Notes under the pieces: model-generated
The model's input: only the letters and a program-made list of their open reading frames with translations
Databases searched by the model: none
What the model was told of the DNA's origin: nothing
Position numbers and translations under genes: made by a program
Shown: piece after piece, positions 9,071 to 17,297 of the stretch
Layout of the letters: each line of letters begins with the position of its first letter
Numbering within the stretch: position 1 is the stretch's first letter
Assembly (NCBI RefSeq): GCF_000422945.1
Contig: NZ_KE383964.1
Coordinates: 535,650-599,649 of the forward strand
Source: Daejeonella oryzae DSM 19973
Lineage (GTDB): Bacteria > Bacteroidota > Bacteroidia > Sphingobacteriales > Sphingobacteriaceae
Reading direction: 5' to 3'
Length of the DNA: 64,000 nt

Positions 9071-9577
9071 ACCGTTAATAATCAAATACACTTGCTTACT
9101 AATTATCATGTTACAAGCGGTCCAAGTTTCCTCATTGATTTTCATGTGAGTTTCAAAACCTGGTCTGATTTCAAAGCCTACACTTTTGTAACTAGCGATT
9201 GCGTTGTAATTCCAGTCGAAAACAGTTAGGTTAACATTTTCAAACTCAGTGGTTGTAAATACACGCGTTAATAAATTTCTTATTATTGCTTTTCCTAACC
9301 CTCTATTTCGGAAAGAACGATCGCCTATTAATATTCTTGAAAGTCGTGGAATCTCATTTTGAAAGTTAAGTTCGCAATGCCCGATGATTTCTCCGGTTGA
9401 TATTAGTCGAACTTTAAATATTTTTCTTGTAGTGTCACTAGTATACTTTGATAACTGCTCCAGGTTCAATGGGTAAGTGAATATAGGTCCAGCAAATTGA
9501 ATCATTTCCTCTTCATTTTTGACCCAAGTAATAAGTCGGTTAAAGTCCTTTTCTTCAAAGTCTTGTAGTTCGATCAT
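9065..9577 (-). CDS. GNAT-family N-acetyltransferase (RimJ/RimL-like)
   Basis: A 170-residue acetyl-CoA-dependent acetyltransferase. I chose the ATG at 9577 because MIELQDFEEKDFNRLITW is a typical RimJ/RimL start; the open frame extends 37 codons upstream into the attC-like element and those residues look non-coding. Motif A is RNRGLGKAII (acetyl-CoA pyrophosphate loop), preceded by LSRILIGDRS. Later VFDWNYNAIASYKSVGFE is the motif B region. The acceptor substrate is unknown. Attc-like elements flank it on both sides, giving a one-gene cassette of about 655 bp. Acetyltransferases are among the commonest integron cassette genes. Confidence 0.8.
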   Translation of the reverse strand: MIELQDFEEKDFNRLITWVKNEEEMIQFAGPIFTYPLNLEQLSKYTSDTTRKIFKVRLISTGEIIGHCELNFQNEIPRLSRILIGDRSFRNRGLGKAIIRNLLTRVFTTTEFENVNLTVFDWNYNAIASYKSVGFEIRPGFETHMKINEETWTACNMIISKQVYLIINGV

Positions 9578-9593
9578 GAAGGTTCTTATAATA

Positions 9594-9731
9594 GTGTATA
9601 GCGGTTCTCGCATTTGCTCAGGAGCGGAAAATAGGAGCAGAGTTCTCTCCGCTAACTTACAACTTTCTTGGTTTGGAAAAACGTTCAATTAACTAAAAAC
9701 CAGCTCTTGCGTAAATGCGATGTAAGTGACG
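9594..9731 (-). repeat. attC-like imperfect inverted repeat 3 (cassette boundary)
   Basis: TCGCATTTGCTCAGGAGC (9608-9625) pairs with GCTCTTGCGTAAATGCGA (9703-9720) at 15 of 18 positions, enclosing a 77-nt loop. Outer segments GTGTATAGC (9594-9602) and TGTAAGTGAC (9721-9730) pair only partly. Its right edge is 3 nt from the stop codon of the HEPN gene, and its left edge is 16 nt before the acetyltransferase ATG. Length (about 138 nt) and loop size match the other two elements although the sequences differ, as expected for attC sites, which are conserved in structure rather than sequence. Confidence 0.55.
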
Positions 9732-9734
9732 TTT

Positions 9735-10394
9735 TTACGTTTGGCCGGTAAACAAAATTTTTATTCTTTGTAGCAAATTAAATTTTGACCATTGCATTGA
9801 CTTAGGGCTTCTGCTCAAAGTCCCCAGTGATTCATAGACATCTAATTCATCGTCAAATAAACGTAAACCATTTAATATTTGAACAACGTTTGCTTTTTCG
9901 GTTGCTGGATCTAACGGCTGTTGTGTGCTAAAGGAAGTATGGGCAATTTCTCCACGAGCACCACCGAAATTATGTAAGGTAGCTTTTAATAGCGAATCCA
10001 TTTCAAAACCTATTGGCCTAAAGAAGTTTGACAAATTATTTTCTTTAATTCCATGATTGCCTTCAATGGATTTTTTATATTCCAGATAGGATTTGACAAC
10101 TAGTGAATACGGGACATCTTTAATCTTTGAAGCAAAATTATATGCTAACTGGAATATTATAGGTGATATTACAGATTTATCTGTCAACCACTTATTATAT
10201 GCTCGAGTCACTACTTGTAAAGTAATTCCTTCCAGATAAGCTTCAAATTCAGCGTGGCATAATAGACAATATGCTCGCAGGAGATCTTGATCTTTATCTG
10301 TGTAAGTTCCCATAGGATTTATAGGAGGAAGTAAATGCGCTTCGAGCTGATGGATTCTTGCAAACGTAGTTGTATAAGTGTGAGATACTGCCAT
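9735..10394 (-). CDS. HEPN-domain putative ribonuclease (MAE_28990 / RiboL-PSP-HEPN type)
   Basis: A 219-residue all-helical protein. An N-terminal helix AYCLLCHAEFEAYLEGI (41-57) resembles HEPN proteins of the MAE_28990/RiboL-PSP group. R147-GEIA-H152 forms the R-x4-H motif that is the catalytic signature of HEPN ribonucleases. Its ATG overlaps the stop of the DUF262 gene by one base (TAATG), so the two are translationally coupled. Known biology: HEPN RNases of this type occur in toxin-antitoxin and phage-defence loci, and pairing with DUF262 proteins has been noted in comparative surveys. RNA cleavage here is inferred. An attC-like element starts 3 nt after the stop. Confidence 0.72.
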   Translation of the reverse strand: MAVSHTYTTTFARIHQLEAHLLPPINPMGTYTDKDQDLLRAYCLLCHAEFEAYLEGITLQVVTRAYNKWLTDKSVISPIIFQLAYNFASKIKDVPYSLVVKSYLEYKKSIEGNHGIKENNLSNFFRPIGFEMDSLLKATLHNFGGARGEIAHTSFSTQQPLDPATEKANVVQILNGLRLFDDELDVYESLGTLSRSPKSMQWSKFNLLQRIKILFTGQT

Positions 10395-11587
10395 TATAAT
10401 AATTTTATGCCATCATCTGTTTTTGTTGGGATTTTGAATTCCTTTTGCAAAACATCTTTTAATTTAGTTCCCCATGTATTATAACGTTTCATGGTAGGTT
10501 CAATATTTTTTGTTGATGTTTCTAGGCTCCTTAAAAAATCAATATCGTGTGTGCATAAAGACTCAAAAAGTTTTTTTACATCCTGTCTTTTTCTAACGGC
10601 TTCATCTCTAATTTCCGGAATAGAAAAGTAATAAGACATAATATCATATACTGGTCTATTGAAGATTCCAGTATACGTACCATCAGAGAATTTGCTAAAC
10701 GCATTTTCTTCAAATATCAAATAAGTAGCCTTAATTGACTCCGTTAATTCATTAGCTTGATCATGTATTCTTTTTTCACTCTTAATATATTCCCTATTTA
10801 GCTTTTCACAAGTGCCATCTAGAAATTCTTTCAAATTTCCAGTATATGTGTCAATATAATTTTTAAATGCAAAAAATCTGACAACCACCTCGACATCACG
10901 CATTCTATAATCTGGTTTTTTGATTTTTAAAGCTCTTTTTATTTCCTCATTTTGAGCTGAAAAAGCATCTGCAAATGAGGTAAATAGTCCAGGATTCAGC
11001 GCTTGCCGCAATTCTTGCGGTGAAAGAGGTAGACTTCCTGTATTTAGTCTCAAGAAAACGGTATAAAGAAAATTATGGTTTGGCCAGTTGCGAATGATAA
11101 TTGTCCTAATAGTCTGATTTTCAAAAGCAGTGATATAGTTATTATAATCTATTTCAGCGATAAGTTGAGAGTAGACTTTACCATTTAAATCATCTAGTAC
11201 TTTAAGTCCAACTAATTTTAGAGGTTCAAATTCATCATTAACATCATTTGAGGCGAATTGACGTATACTCAATAAACGTTGTTTTCCATCTATTACTATG
11301 TAAGACCCCCGTTTATCTTTGCGTTCTGCAAGTATGATTTGAGGAATTGGTAAACCGAGAATGATTGATTCAATGAATTTACTTTTTCTATCGCTACCCC
11401 AAGCATCTCGACGCTGAAAATTTGGGGATAACTCAATATTACCTTTTTTTAGCTGGGATACGATAGTTTCCGTTGTCCAGTCAGTAGACCATAAAACTGC
11501 TTCGGAAAAACTCTCTTTGCTTAAATTCTGAATATCATTTTCGGTTTCTTCGCCAATACGCTCTTCTTCTATATCGTAATTTTTCAT
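10394..11587 (-). CDS. DUF262 (GmrS/ParB-like) protein paired with a HEPN RNase
   Basis: A 397-residue protein with the DUF262 fold in its N-terminal half: SPNFQRRDAW at 54-63, SIILGLPIPQIIL at 74-86, and the conserved IDGKQR at 99-104 (the DGQQR nucleotide/ParB-like motif, Q to K at its third position). RLNTGSLPLSPQELRQAL follows. GmrSD-type restriction enzymes carry the same domain fused to an HNH nuclease domain (DUF1524); here the C-terminal half is helical and I see no HNH motif, so it is not a standalone type IV nuclease. It is the first gene of a two-gene unit with the HEPN protein, plausibly sensing or controlling it. Confidence 0.75.
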   Translation of the reverse strand: MKNYDIEEERIGEETENDIQNLSKESFSEAVLWSTDWTTETIVSQLKKGNIELSPNFQRRDAWGSDRKSKFIESIILGLPIPQIILAERKDKRGSYIVIDGKQRLLSIRQFASNDVNDEFEPLKLVGLKVLDDLNGKVYSQLIAEIDYNNYITAFENQTIRTIIIRNWPNHNFLYTVFLRLNTGSLPLSPQELRQALNPGLFTSFADAFSAQNEEIKRALKIKKPDYRMRDVEVVVRFFAFKNYIDTYTGNLKEFLDGTCEKLNREYIKSEKRIHDQANELTESIKATYLIFEENAFSKFSDGTYTGIFNRPVYDIMSYYFSIPEIRDEAVRKRQDVKKLFESLCTHDIDFLRSLETSTKNIEPTMKRYNTWGTKLKDVLQKEFKIPTKTDDGIKLL

Positions 11588-11606
11588 TGTTATCTATTTG
11601 TTAATT

Positions 11607-11640
11607 CTAAAATAGTGAATTAAGTGGTGGATGGCTCAAA
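11607..11640 (-). promoter_or_regulatory. Candidate promoter of the DUF262-HEPN pair
   Basis: On the minus strand, TTTG (11640-11637) and TATTTTAG (11614-11607, 7 of 8 to TAnnTTTG) are separated by 22 nt and end about 20 nt before the DUF262 start codon. The remaining spacer to 11877 is AT-rich, with an alternating TA tract at 11678-11698; I see no other element in it. Confidence 0.4.
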
Positions 11641-11877
11641 AATGTCACCTAACTAGTAGATATAGGCTGTCAATTGCATATATATATACTATATATATTC
11701 AATTTTCTCTAAAAGTAGAGGTTAAGTACTGTGTCCAACTTCATTGATCAAGGGCATTATCTGTTCAATAATTTTCTTAAAGATAGATTTGTAATTAAAT
11801 AATTAAGAGAAATTCATTTGAGCTCCGGGATTCTCTTTTAAGTCTTTTAAACCTCCGTTTGAACTCCCGACTGCTCC

Positions 11878-12585
11878 CTAAAAGTTCGGCTTCAACACAT
11901 ATTTATCATAGAACCTGAAAATATGTTCGGCAGCTTCTTCAGCGGTATCTACCAGGCGGAAGAGGTTCATGTCTTCTTCGCTGATATTTTTTTCGGTAGC
12001 CAGCATCGTGTTTTTAATCCAGTCTAATAATCCGCCCCAATAAGCCTTTCCAACCAAAACGATGGGGAAACGGGCTACTTTACCGGTTTGAATCAGGGTT
12101 AATGCCTCAAACATTTCATCCAGTGTTCCAAATCCTCCAGGAAGGATAATAAATCCCTGGGAATATTTCATAAACATTACTTTACGGACAAAGAAATAGT
12201 CAAATTCCATTACTTTATCCCGATCGATATATTTGTTATGGAATTGCTCAAAAGGCAATTCAATGTTTAATCCAACAGATTTACCGCCGGCTTCGTAAGC
12301 TCCTTTATTGGCCGCTTCCATAATGCCCGGGCCACCGCCGGAAATTACTCCATAGCCGCGTTCTGTAAGTAGTCGGGCGCAATCTTCTGCAAGCTTGTAA
12401 TACTGGTTTTCATTATGCGTACGGGCAGAACCGAAAATAGAAACGCATGGACCGATACGGGCCATTTTCTCAAATCCATCTACAAATTCGGCCATTATTT
12501 TAAATATCTGCCAGGAGTCGGTTACCTTGATTTCCTGCCAGTTTTTATTTTCGAAGGCGCTTCTTATTTTGTCTTCACTCGTCAT
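11878..12585 (-). CDS. LOG-family (TIGR00730) protein, long form
   Basis: A 235-residue LOG-family phosphoribohydrolase-like protein, the second in this window. The ATG at 12585 is preferred over an in-frame GTG three codons upstream. Motifs: VSIFGSART (start of the Rossmann fold), GVISGGGPGIMEAANKGA (nucleotide loop), RKVMFMKYSQGFIILPGGFGTLDEMFE (catalytic signature). The ~35-residue N-terminal extension distinguishes it from the short paralogue at 917-1501. It lies 28 bp downstream of the symporter gene on the same strand, so co-transcription is likely. The true substrate is unknown. Confidence 0.9.
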   Translation of the reverse strand: MTSEDKIRSAFENKNWQEIKVTDSWQIFKIMAEFVDGFEKMARIGPCVSIFGSARTHNENQYYKLAEDCARLLTERGYGVISGGGPGIMEAANKGAYEAGGKSVGLNIELPFEQFHNKYIDRDKVMEFDYFFVRKVMFMKYSQGFIILPGGFGTLDEMFEALTLIQTGKVARFPIVLVGKAYWGGLLDWIKNTMLATEKNISEEDMNLFRLVDTAEEAAEHIFRFYDKYVLKPNF

Positions 12586-12613
12586 AATCTCCACAATATA
12601 TTAGGTATTTATT

Positions 12614-14119
12614 TTAAAATTGAGTTTTAGAAGTAGTCGGGCGACTGATCAGTAATAATCCCACAAAAGTGATCAGGCCGTTAACAACAATTAATTCATT
12701 GTCAAAAACATAGCCACCCATCAAAGTTTTTGAATTTGCATTTAAAAATAAACAGATGGCCGGCGACAAAACGCAGATAAATGGAACAAGTTTATCTTTA
12801 ACTCCGCGATTTTTCATAAATAATCCGAAGCCGTATAAGCCCAGTAATGGTCCGTAAGTGTATGATGCAACGGTGAAAATGGCGCTTACTACACTGGCGT
12901 TATTAACGGCGTTAAATAAAATAACCACTAAAAACATCAGCAGGGAAATTCCTACGTGAACAACATGGCGGGTCATAACAACCGATGGCTCGTTGATATT
13001 TTCTTTTTTATCAAAGCCCAGAAAATCTACACAAAAAGAGGTAGTTAAGGCGGTTAAAGCAGAATCCGTTGTTGCGAAAGTTGCCGCGGTTAAGCCAAGC
13101 ATGAAAACTACTGCAGGCACTACTGATAAATGATTTAGGGCTATTTCAGGAAACAGAAAATCTGTTCGTAAATTTCCGGCAGCATCTGTTGGAATAGCGA
13201 TGCCATTTTTGCTTGCAAACACATATAACAAGGCTCCGACACTTAAAAAGAAGATATTGATCACCACGAAAATGGCGGTGAATGTGAACATGTTTTTTTG
13301 TGCTTCGCCGATATTTTTACAGCTTAAATTTTTCTGCATCAGATCCTGATCCAGGCCAACCATTGCCAGAGTAACAAAAATACCGCCCAGCAACTGCTTT
13401 GAAATATGAAATTTGCTGGTTACAAAATCTTCGAAGAAGAACACTTTAGAATACCCGCTTTCCTTAATAGTTTCAAAGGCTTGCGGAATACTAAGCCCCA
13501 AATTGCTGCAGATAAAATAAATGGTTAAAAAAACGGAAGAAACCAGAAAAATGGTTTGAAGCGTATCGGTAATAATAATGGTTTTTAATCCGCCTCGGAA
13601 CGTATACGACCAGATCAATCCCAAAGAAATTAATACTGTTGCCCAGAAAGGCACGCCGTACGAATCAAAAATAAAACGCTGCAATACAATTACAACAAGA
13701 TATAACCTGAATGAAGAACCAATGGTCCGGCTTAAAAGAAAAATACTGGCAGCGGTTTTATAGCTGTAGGTTCCAAGGCGCTGTTCAATGTACGTATAAA
13801 TGGAAGTCAGGCGCATCCGGTAATACAAAGGAAGCAAAACCGTGGCCACCAGGATGAACCCGATTGCGTTTCCTAAAACGAACTGAAAATATTTAAATTC
13901 ATTACCTGCGGGTGAACCAACTTCTCCGGGTACCGAAATAAATGTAACTCCTGAAAGCGCAGTACCTATCATTCCAAAGGCAACCAGGTACCATTTAGAA
14001 TTTCTGTTCGCTGTAAAAAAGGTTGAATTGTCTGAAGATTCTCTGGATGTGAAGTAGGAAATACTGATTAAAACGATAAAGTATCCGACGAGAAAAGATA
14101 ATAGAACTGCTGGGGCCAT
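12614..14119 (-). CDS. Sodium:solute symporter (SSS family)
   Basis: A 501-residue inner-membrane protein with about 13 predicted helices. Family hallmarks include GMIGTALSGVTFISVPGEVG in the first third, FRGGLKTIIITDTLQT, and GLTAATFATTDSALTALTTSF near the Na+ site (Ser/Thr-rich helix 8). The N-terminal STFFTANRNSKWYLVAFG is typical of SSS proteins of Bacteroidota. Na+-driven uptake is expected of the family; the solute (sugar, amino acid, sialic acid or other) cannot be decided. The downstream LOG gene is probably in the same transcript. Confidence 0.9.
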   Translation of the reverse strand: MAPAVLLSFLVGYFIVLISISYFTSRESSDNSTFFTANRNSKWYLVAFGMIGTALSGVTFISVPGEVGSPAGNEFKYFQFVLGNAIGFILVATVLLPLYYRMRLTSIYTYIEQRLGTYSYKTAASIFLLSRTIGSSFRLYLVVIVLQRFIFDSYGVPFWATVLISLGLIWSYTFRGGLKTIIITDTLQTIFLVSSVFLTIYFICSNLGLSIPQAFETIKESGYSKVFFFEDFVTSKFHISKQLLGGIFVTLAMVGLDQDLMQKNLSCKNIGEAQKNMFTFTAIFVVINIFFLSVGALLYVFASKNGIAIPTDAAGNLRTDFLFPEIALNHLSVVPAVVFMLGLTAATFATTDSALTALTTSFCVDFLGFDKKENINEPSVVMTRHVVHVGISLLMFLVVILFNAVNNASVVSAIFTVASYTYGPLLGLYGFGLFMKNRGVKDKLVPFICVLSPAICLFLNANSKTLMGGYVFDNELIVVNGLITFVGLLLISRPTTSKTQF

Positions 14120-14321
14120 ATTCTGTTTTAGTTAAGCCGCTAAAAGTAATATTTAAGTTTTTAAAAAATCAATTCCCTTTGAGATAAAACTTTAAAAATA
14201 TTATTTCATCCCGGATAGGGTTAAGTGTCATTTATCGGGAAACCATTTGGAGATTAGGATTCCCTGTTGAATTAAATTAGCGGGTTCGATAAACATTGAG
14301 TATAAAAATTAAATTTGCAGA

Positions 14322-14939
14322 ATGAATTTCTCTTCTAAACTTTTAGAAAACGCCGTCAGCGAATTTGCCAAATTACCGGGAGTGGGCCAGAAAACTGCTT
14401 TAAGATTGGTACTTCATTTACTTAATCAGCCTGCCGCAGATGTAGAAAAGTTCAGTTCGTCAATTACCCGGTTAAAAATGGAAATCCGGTTTTGCGAAAT
14501 ATGCAGCAATATATCCGATTTGAAAATATGCGAAATTTGTGCTGCCGCTAAGCGGGATAAATCTATAATATGTATTGTTGAAGATACCCGCGACGTGATG
14601 GCTATCGAAAATACAAATCAGTATAATGGGGTGTATCATGTTTTGGGCGGATTAATTTCTCCTATGGATGGAGTAGGGCCATCTGATCTGAATATTGAAA
14701 GTCTGCTGCAACGTGTTAATTCCGGCGGCATTACAGAAGTTATTTTAGCGCTTAGCGCTACCATGGAAGGGGATACCACCATTTTTTACATTTATAAAAA
14801 GCTTAAAGATGCGGGTGTTCAAATCAGTGCAATTGCCCGCGGAATTGCTTTCGGCGGTGAACTGGAATATGTAGATGAAGTAACTCTGGGCCGTTCTATT
14901 GCAACCCGGGTTCCCTATGAAAACTCACTCATTAAATAA
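14322..14939 (+). CDS. recR: Recombination mediator RecR
   Basis: A 205-residue RecFOR-pathway protein that helps load RecA at single-stranded gaps. The order of domains is standard: helix-hairpin-helix ([20 protein letters not shown]), a four-cysteine zinc site C58-x2-C61...C70-x2-C73, then a Toprim domain ([16 protein letters not shown] to EVILALSAT), and the C-terminal Walker-B-like end ([22 protein letters not shown]). Length matches the family (~200). It is followed 92 bp later by an SDR gene. Confidence 0.96.
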   Translation: MNFSSKLLENAVSEFAKLPGVGQKTALRLVLHLLNQPAADVEKFSSSITRLKMEIRFCEICSNISDLKICEICAAAKRDKSIICIVEDTRDVMAIENTNQYNGVYHVLGGLISPMDGVGPSDLNIESLLQRVNSGGITEVILALSATMEGDTTIFYIYKKLKDAGVQISAIARGIAFGGELEYVDEVTLGRSIATRVPYENSLIK

Positions 14940-15031
14940 ATTCCTGATTTTTTAATTATATATAATTAAAGTTCTGCCGGATGAACATTTATTCCGGTTG
15001 AATAAATATCACCAAATCGAGTTCGCATATC

Positions 15032-15847
15032 ATGGATCTGAAAAATAAAACAATAATTATTACGGGAGCATCTTCAGGCATTGGAAAAGCATGTGCCGAA
15101 GAATTTGCAAAAAGAGGAGCCAACCTCGTTTTAGGGGCCCGTCAGTATGTAACTCTTTGCCAGATAACAGAGGATCTGGAAAAGAGATACAATATTAAAG
15201 CGGTTGCAGTGCAATGTGATGTTTCCAAAGAAATTGAATGTGAGCACCTGATCAAACAAGCTTTGTTAACCTTCAACCGGATAGATGTGCTGGTTAATAA
15301 TGCCGGAATTTCTATGCGTGCCCTGTTTAAAGATCTGGATCTGCTGGTATTACGTAATTTAATGGATGTAAATTTTTGGGGTGCCGTGTACTGCACTAAA
15401 TATGCGCTTCCTGAATTATTGAAACGACAGGGATCTGTGGTTGGAATATCATCAATAGCAGGCTACCGCGGATTACCGGGCCGCACCGGTTACTCTGCAT
15501 CGAAGTTTGCTTTAAATGGATTTTTGGAAGCTTTACGTGTGGAAAATCTAAAAACCGGCTTACATGTATTGATTGCCTCTCCGGGATTTACAGCATCAAA
15601 TATCCGGAATGCCGCCCTTGTTAAAGATGGATCTGCACAGGGCGAAAGCAGCATGGATGAAGGGAAAATGATGTCTTCGGAAAAGGTGGCCGAAATTATT
15701 GCAGATGGAATTGTAAACCGCAGGCGCAGTCTCATCATGACAGGGCAGGGCAAGCTTACTATTTTCCTGAACAAGTTTTTACCATCATGGCTGGATACTT
15801 TAGTTTATAATCATTTTACCAAAGAAAAAGATCCGCTGATTAAATAA
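15032..15847 (+). CDS. Short-chain dehydrogenase/reductase (DltE/YqjQ-like)
   Basis: A 271-residue NAD(P)-dependent oxidoreductase. The cofactor motif TGASSGIG is at residues 11-18, NNAG near 90, the catalytic Ser is in ISSIAGYRG, and YSASK is the catalytic Tyr-Lys. The C-terminal extension (LTIFLNKFLPSWLDTLVYNHF) is amphipathic and may sit on the membrane, as in several SDRs of this group. Substrate unknown. The esterase-like gene starts 12 bp after its stop, indicating an operon. Confidence 0.9.
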   Translation: MDLKNKTIIITGASSGIGKACAEEFAKRGANLVLGARQYVTLCQITEDLEKRYNIKAVAVQCDVSKEIECEHLIKQALLTFNRIDVLVNNAGISMRALFKDLDLLVLRNLMDVNFWGAVYCTKYALPELLKRQGSVVGISSIAGYRGLPGRTGYSASKFALNGFLEALRVENLKTGLHVLIASPGFTASNIRNAALVKDGSAQGESSMDEGKMMSSEKVAEIIADGIVNRRRSLIMTGQGKLTIFLNKFLPSWLDTLVYNHFTKEKDPLIK

Positions 15848-15859
15848 ATTTATCTACCT

Positions 15860-16702
15860 ATGAAATTAAAAGTCTGGTTGCTTATGTTAATATTTCTTAC
15901 AAATATTACTTCTGTATTTTCAAGTGTAAAGAACGATCTCAATATAAGCTATACCAACCAGTCTTATGGAAATCGCAATTTATTGGATGTTTATTTCCCG
16001 GAAGATGTAAGCGGGCAGAAAGATGTTCTTGTATTTATACATGGTGGTTCATGGAACAGCGGTAAAAAAGATACATACTGGTGGCTGGGCAGAAATTTTG
16101 CCAAAAAAAATGTAGTTACGGTTACTATCAATTACAGTCTTTCTCCGGCATATCAGTATGAGCAAATGGCTGGCGATTGTGCTGCGGCTTTAAAATGGGT
16201 TAAAAATAATATATCAAAATACGGCGGAGACGCTTCCCGGATATTTGTGATGGGTCACTCGGCAGGCGGCCATCTGGCTTCTTTAATTGATTCAGATCCC
16301 CGGTTTTTTAATGAACAGGAAATCGAAAATCCAATCCGTGGGGTCATATTAAATGATGGTTTTGGACTTGATATGAATGAATATTTACTACAGGCTGCTA
16401 AAAATGAGCAAACCAACAGTTTTCTATTCACTTTTACAGATCAGTCACAAAACTGGATAAAAGGGTCGCCTTTTACATATCTCGATAACATGAAGAATCC
16501 ATACCTGATACTGGTCGGAGCGAAAACCTATCCAGCTATTAAGCTGCAATCTAAAAGATTATATGAAAGCCTTTCTACTTTAAATGTACCGGTCAAATAT
16601 GAACTTATTGAAAAGAAAAGGCATATAGGTATGATTACTCAAATGCTGTTCAAAGGGAATGATGTTTATAAAACAATACTAAACTTCATGAATTCTATCT
16701 GA
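15860..16702 (+). CDS. Exported alpha/beta-hydrolase (BD-FAE / kynurenine-formamidase-like esterase)
   Basis: A 280-residue hydrolase with a signal peptide (MKLKVWLLMLIFLTNITSVFSS). The oxyanion-hole motif FIHGGSW is around residues 59-65, the nucleophile elbow is GHSAGGH, and the catalytic His is likely in EKKRHIGMI near the C-terminus. These fit the esterase/lipase group of alpha/beta hydrolases acting on small acyl or carbamoyl substrates. Substrate unknown. It follows the SDR by 12 bp and is closed by a bidirectional terminator. Confidence 0.85.
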   Translation: MKLKVWLLMLIFLTNITSVFSSVKNDLNISYTNQSYGNRNLLDVYFPEDVSGQKDVLVFIHGGSWNSGKKDTYWWLGRNFAKKNVVTVTINYSLSPAYQYEQMAGDCAAALKWVKNNISKYGGDASRIFVMGHSAGGHLASLIDSDPRFFNEQEIENPIRGVILNDGFGLDMNEYLLQAAKNEQTNSFLFTFTDQSQNWIKGSPFTYLDNMKNPYLILVGAKTYPAIKLQSKRLYESLSTLNVPVKYELIEKKRHIGMITQMLFKGNDVYKTILNFMNSI

Positions 16703-16719
16703 TGAACTTTACTGCATAA

Positions 16720-16751
16720 AAAAACCGGTATTTATTAGTACCGGTTTTTTT
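16720..16751. terminator. Bidirectional terminator between convergent genes
   Basis: AAAAACCGGTA (16720-16730) and TACCGGTTTTT (16739-16749) form a perfect 11-bp stem with an 8-nt loop, with A and T tracts on the two sides. It serves the hydrolase (+) and the four-helix-bundle gene (-). Confidence 0.88.
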
Positions 16752-16767
16752 TTATTAATTAGAAATA

Positions 16768-17226
16768 TTAATGAGTTTGCTGATCACGCATCATTTTTAT
16801 TTTATCATGAGATAATCTTAAACTCTGCTTTTGTCTGCTTACCAGTTCACGACAAGTGCCGGAAAGATCTTCGTCTTCTAAAGCTAATTTATAAGCCTTT
16901 TGAGCAGCATCTTCACCGAATTCGCAATTTTCTAAAACTGCTTGTCGGCTGTGACCGGTAAATGTTGCTTTAACATCCATCCACGCTCTGTAGATTTTAC
17001 CGCTATTGGTTGTACCGCTTTCAATTTCTCCTCCCAGAGTTCTGATCTCATTACTCAACTCCTGTTTGTATTGATTGCTTTCCTGAATCATAGCATTAAA
17101 AACAGCCTTCAGATCTGCGTCCTCAGCTTTAGTCTCTTCGATGGCACGTTCGTACCCTACAACTCTGTCATTATTAATTAAAACCAGGTCATTTAAAACT
17201 TCTACTGCTTCTTTGTTATTTTCCAT
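16768..17226 (-). CDS. PA2169-family four-helix-bundle protein (DUF2383)
   Basis: A 152-residue ferritin-like helical bundle with no signal peptide. It begins NNKEAVEVLNDLVLINNDRVVGYERAIEE and continues with LKAVFNAMIQESNQYKQEL, both characteristic of DUF2383. Family members are stress-associated and often near general stress proteins; biochemical function is unknown. The next upstream gene on the strand is an SDR of the general-stress type, so the two may be expressed under the same conditions. Confidence 0.85.
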   Translation of the reverse strand: MENNKEAVEVLNDLVLINNDRVVGYERAIEETKAEDADLKAVFNAMIQESNQYKQELSNEIRTLGGEIESGTTNSGKIYRAWMDVKATFTGHSRQAVLENCEFGEDAAQKAYKLALEDEDLSGTCRELVSRQKQSLRLSHDKIKMMRDQQTH

Positions 17227-17297
17227 AATTAATAGCTTTTGTTTCTAAATTAACCCCCTGACTTACTTTTTGTTTAATTGAATTTTAAAAACTGAAT

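Noticed and set aside
9578-9688. 37-codon N-terminal extension of the GNAT protein
   Set aside because: It reads through the left arm of the attC-like element; MIELQDFEEKDF is a normal GNAT start.
11678-11698. Alternating TA tract as an attachment site or origin
   Set aside because: Low-complexity AT sequence only; no flanking repeats or integrase nearby.
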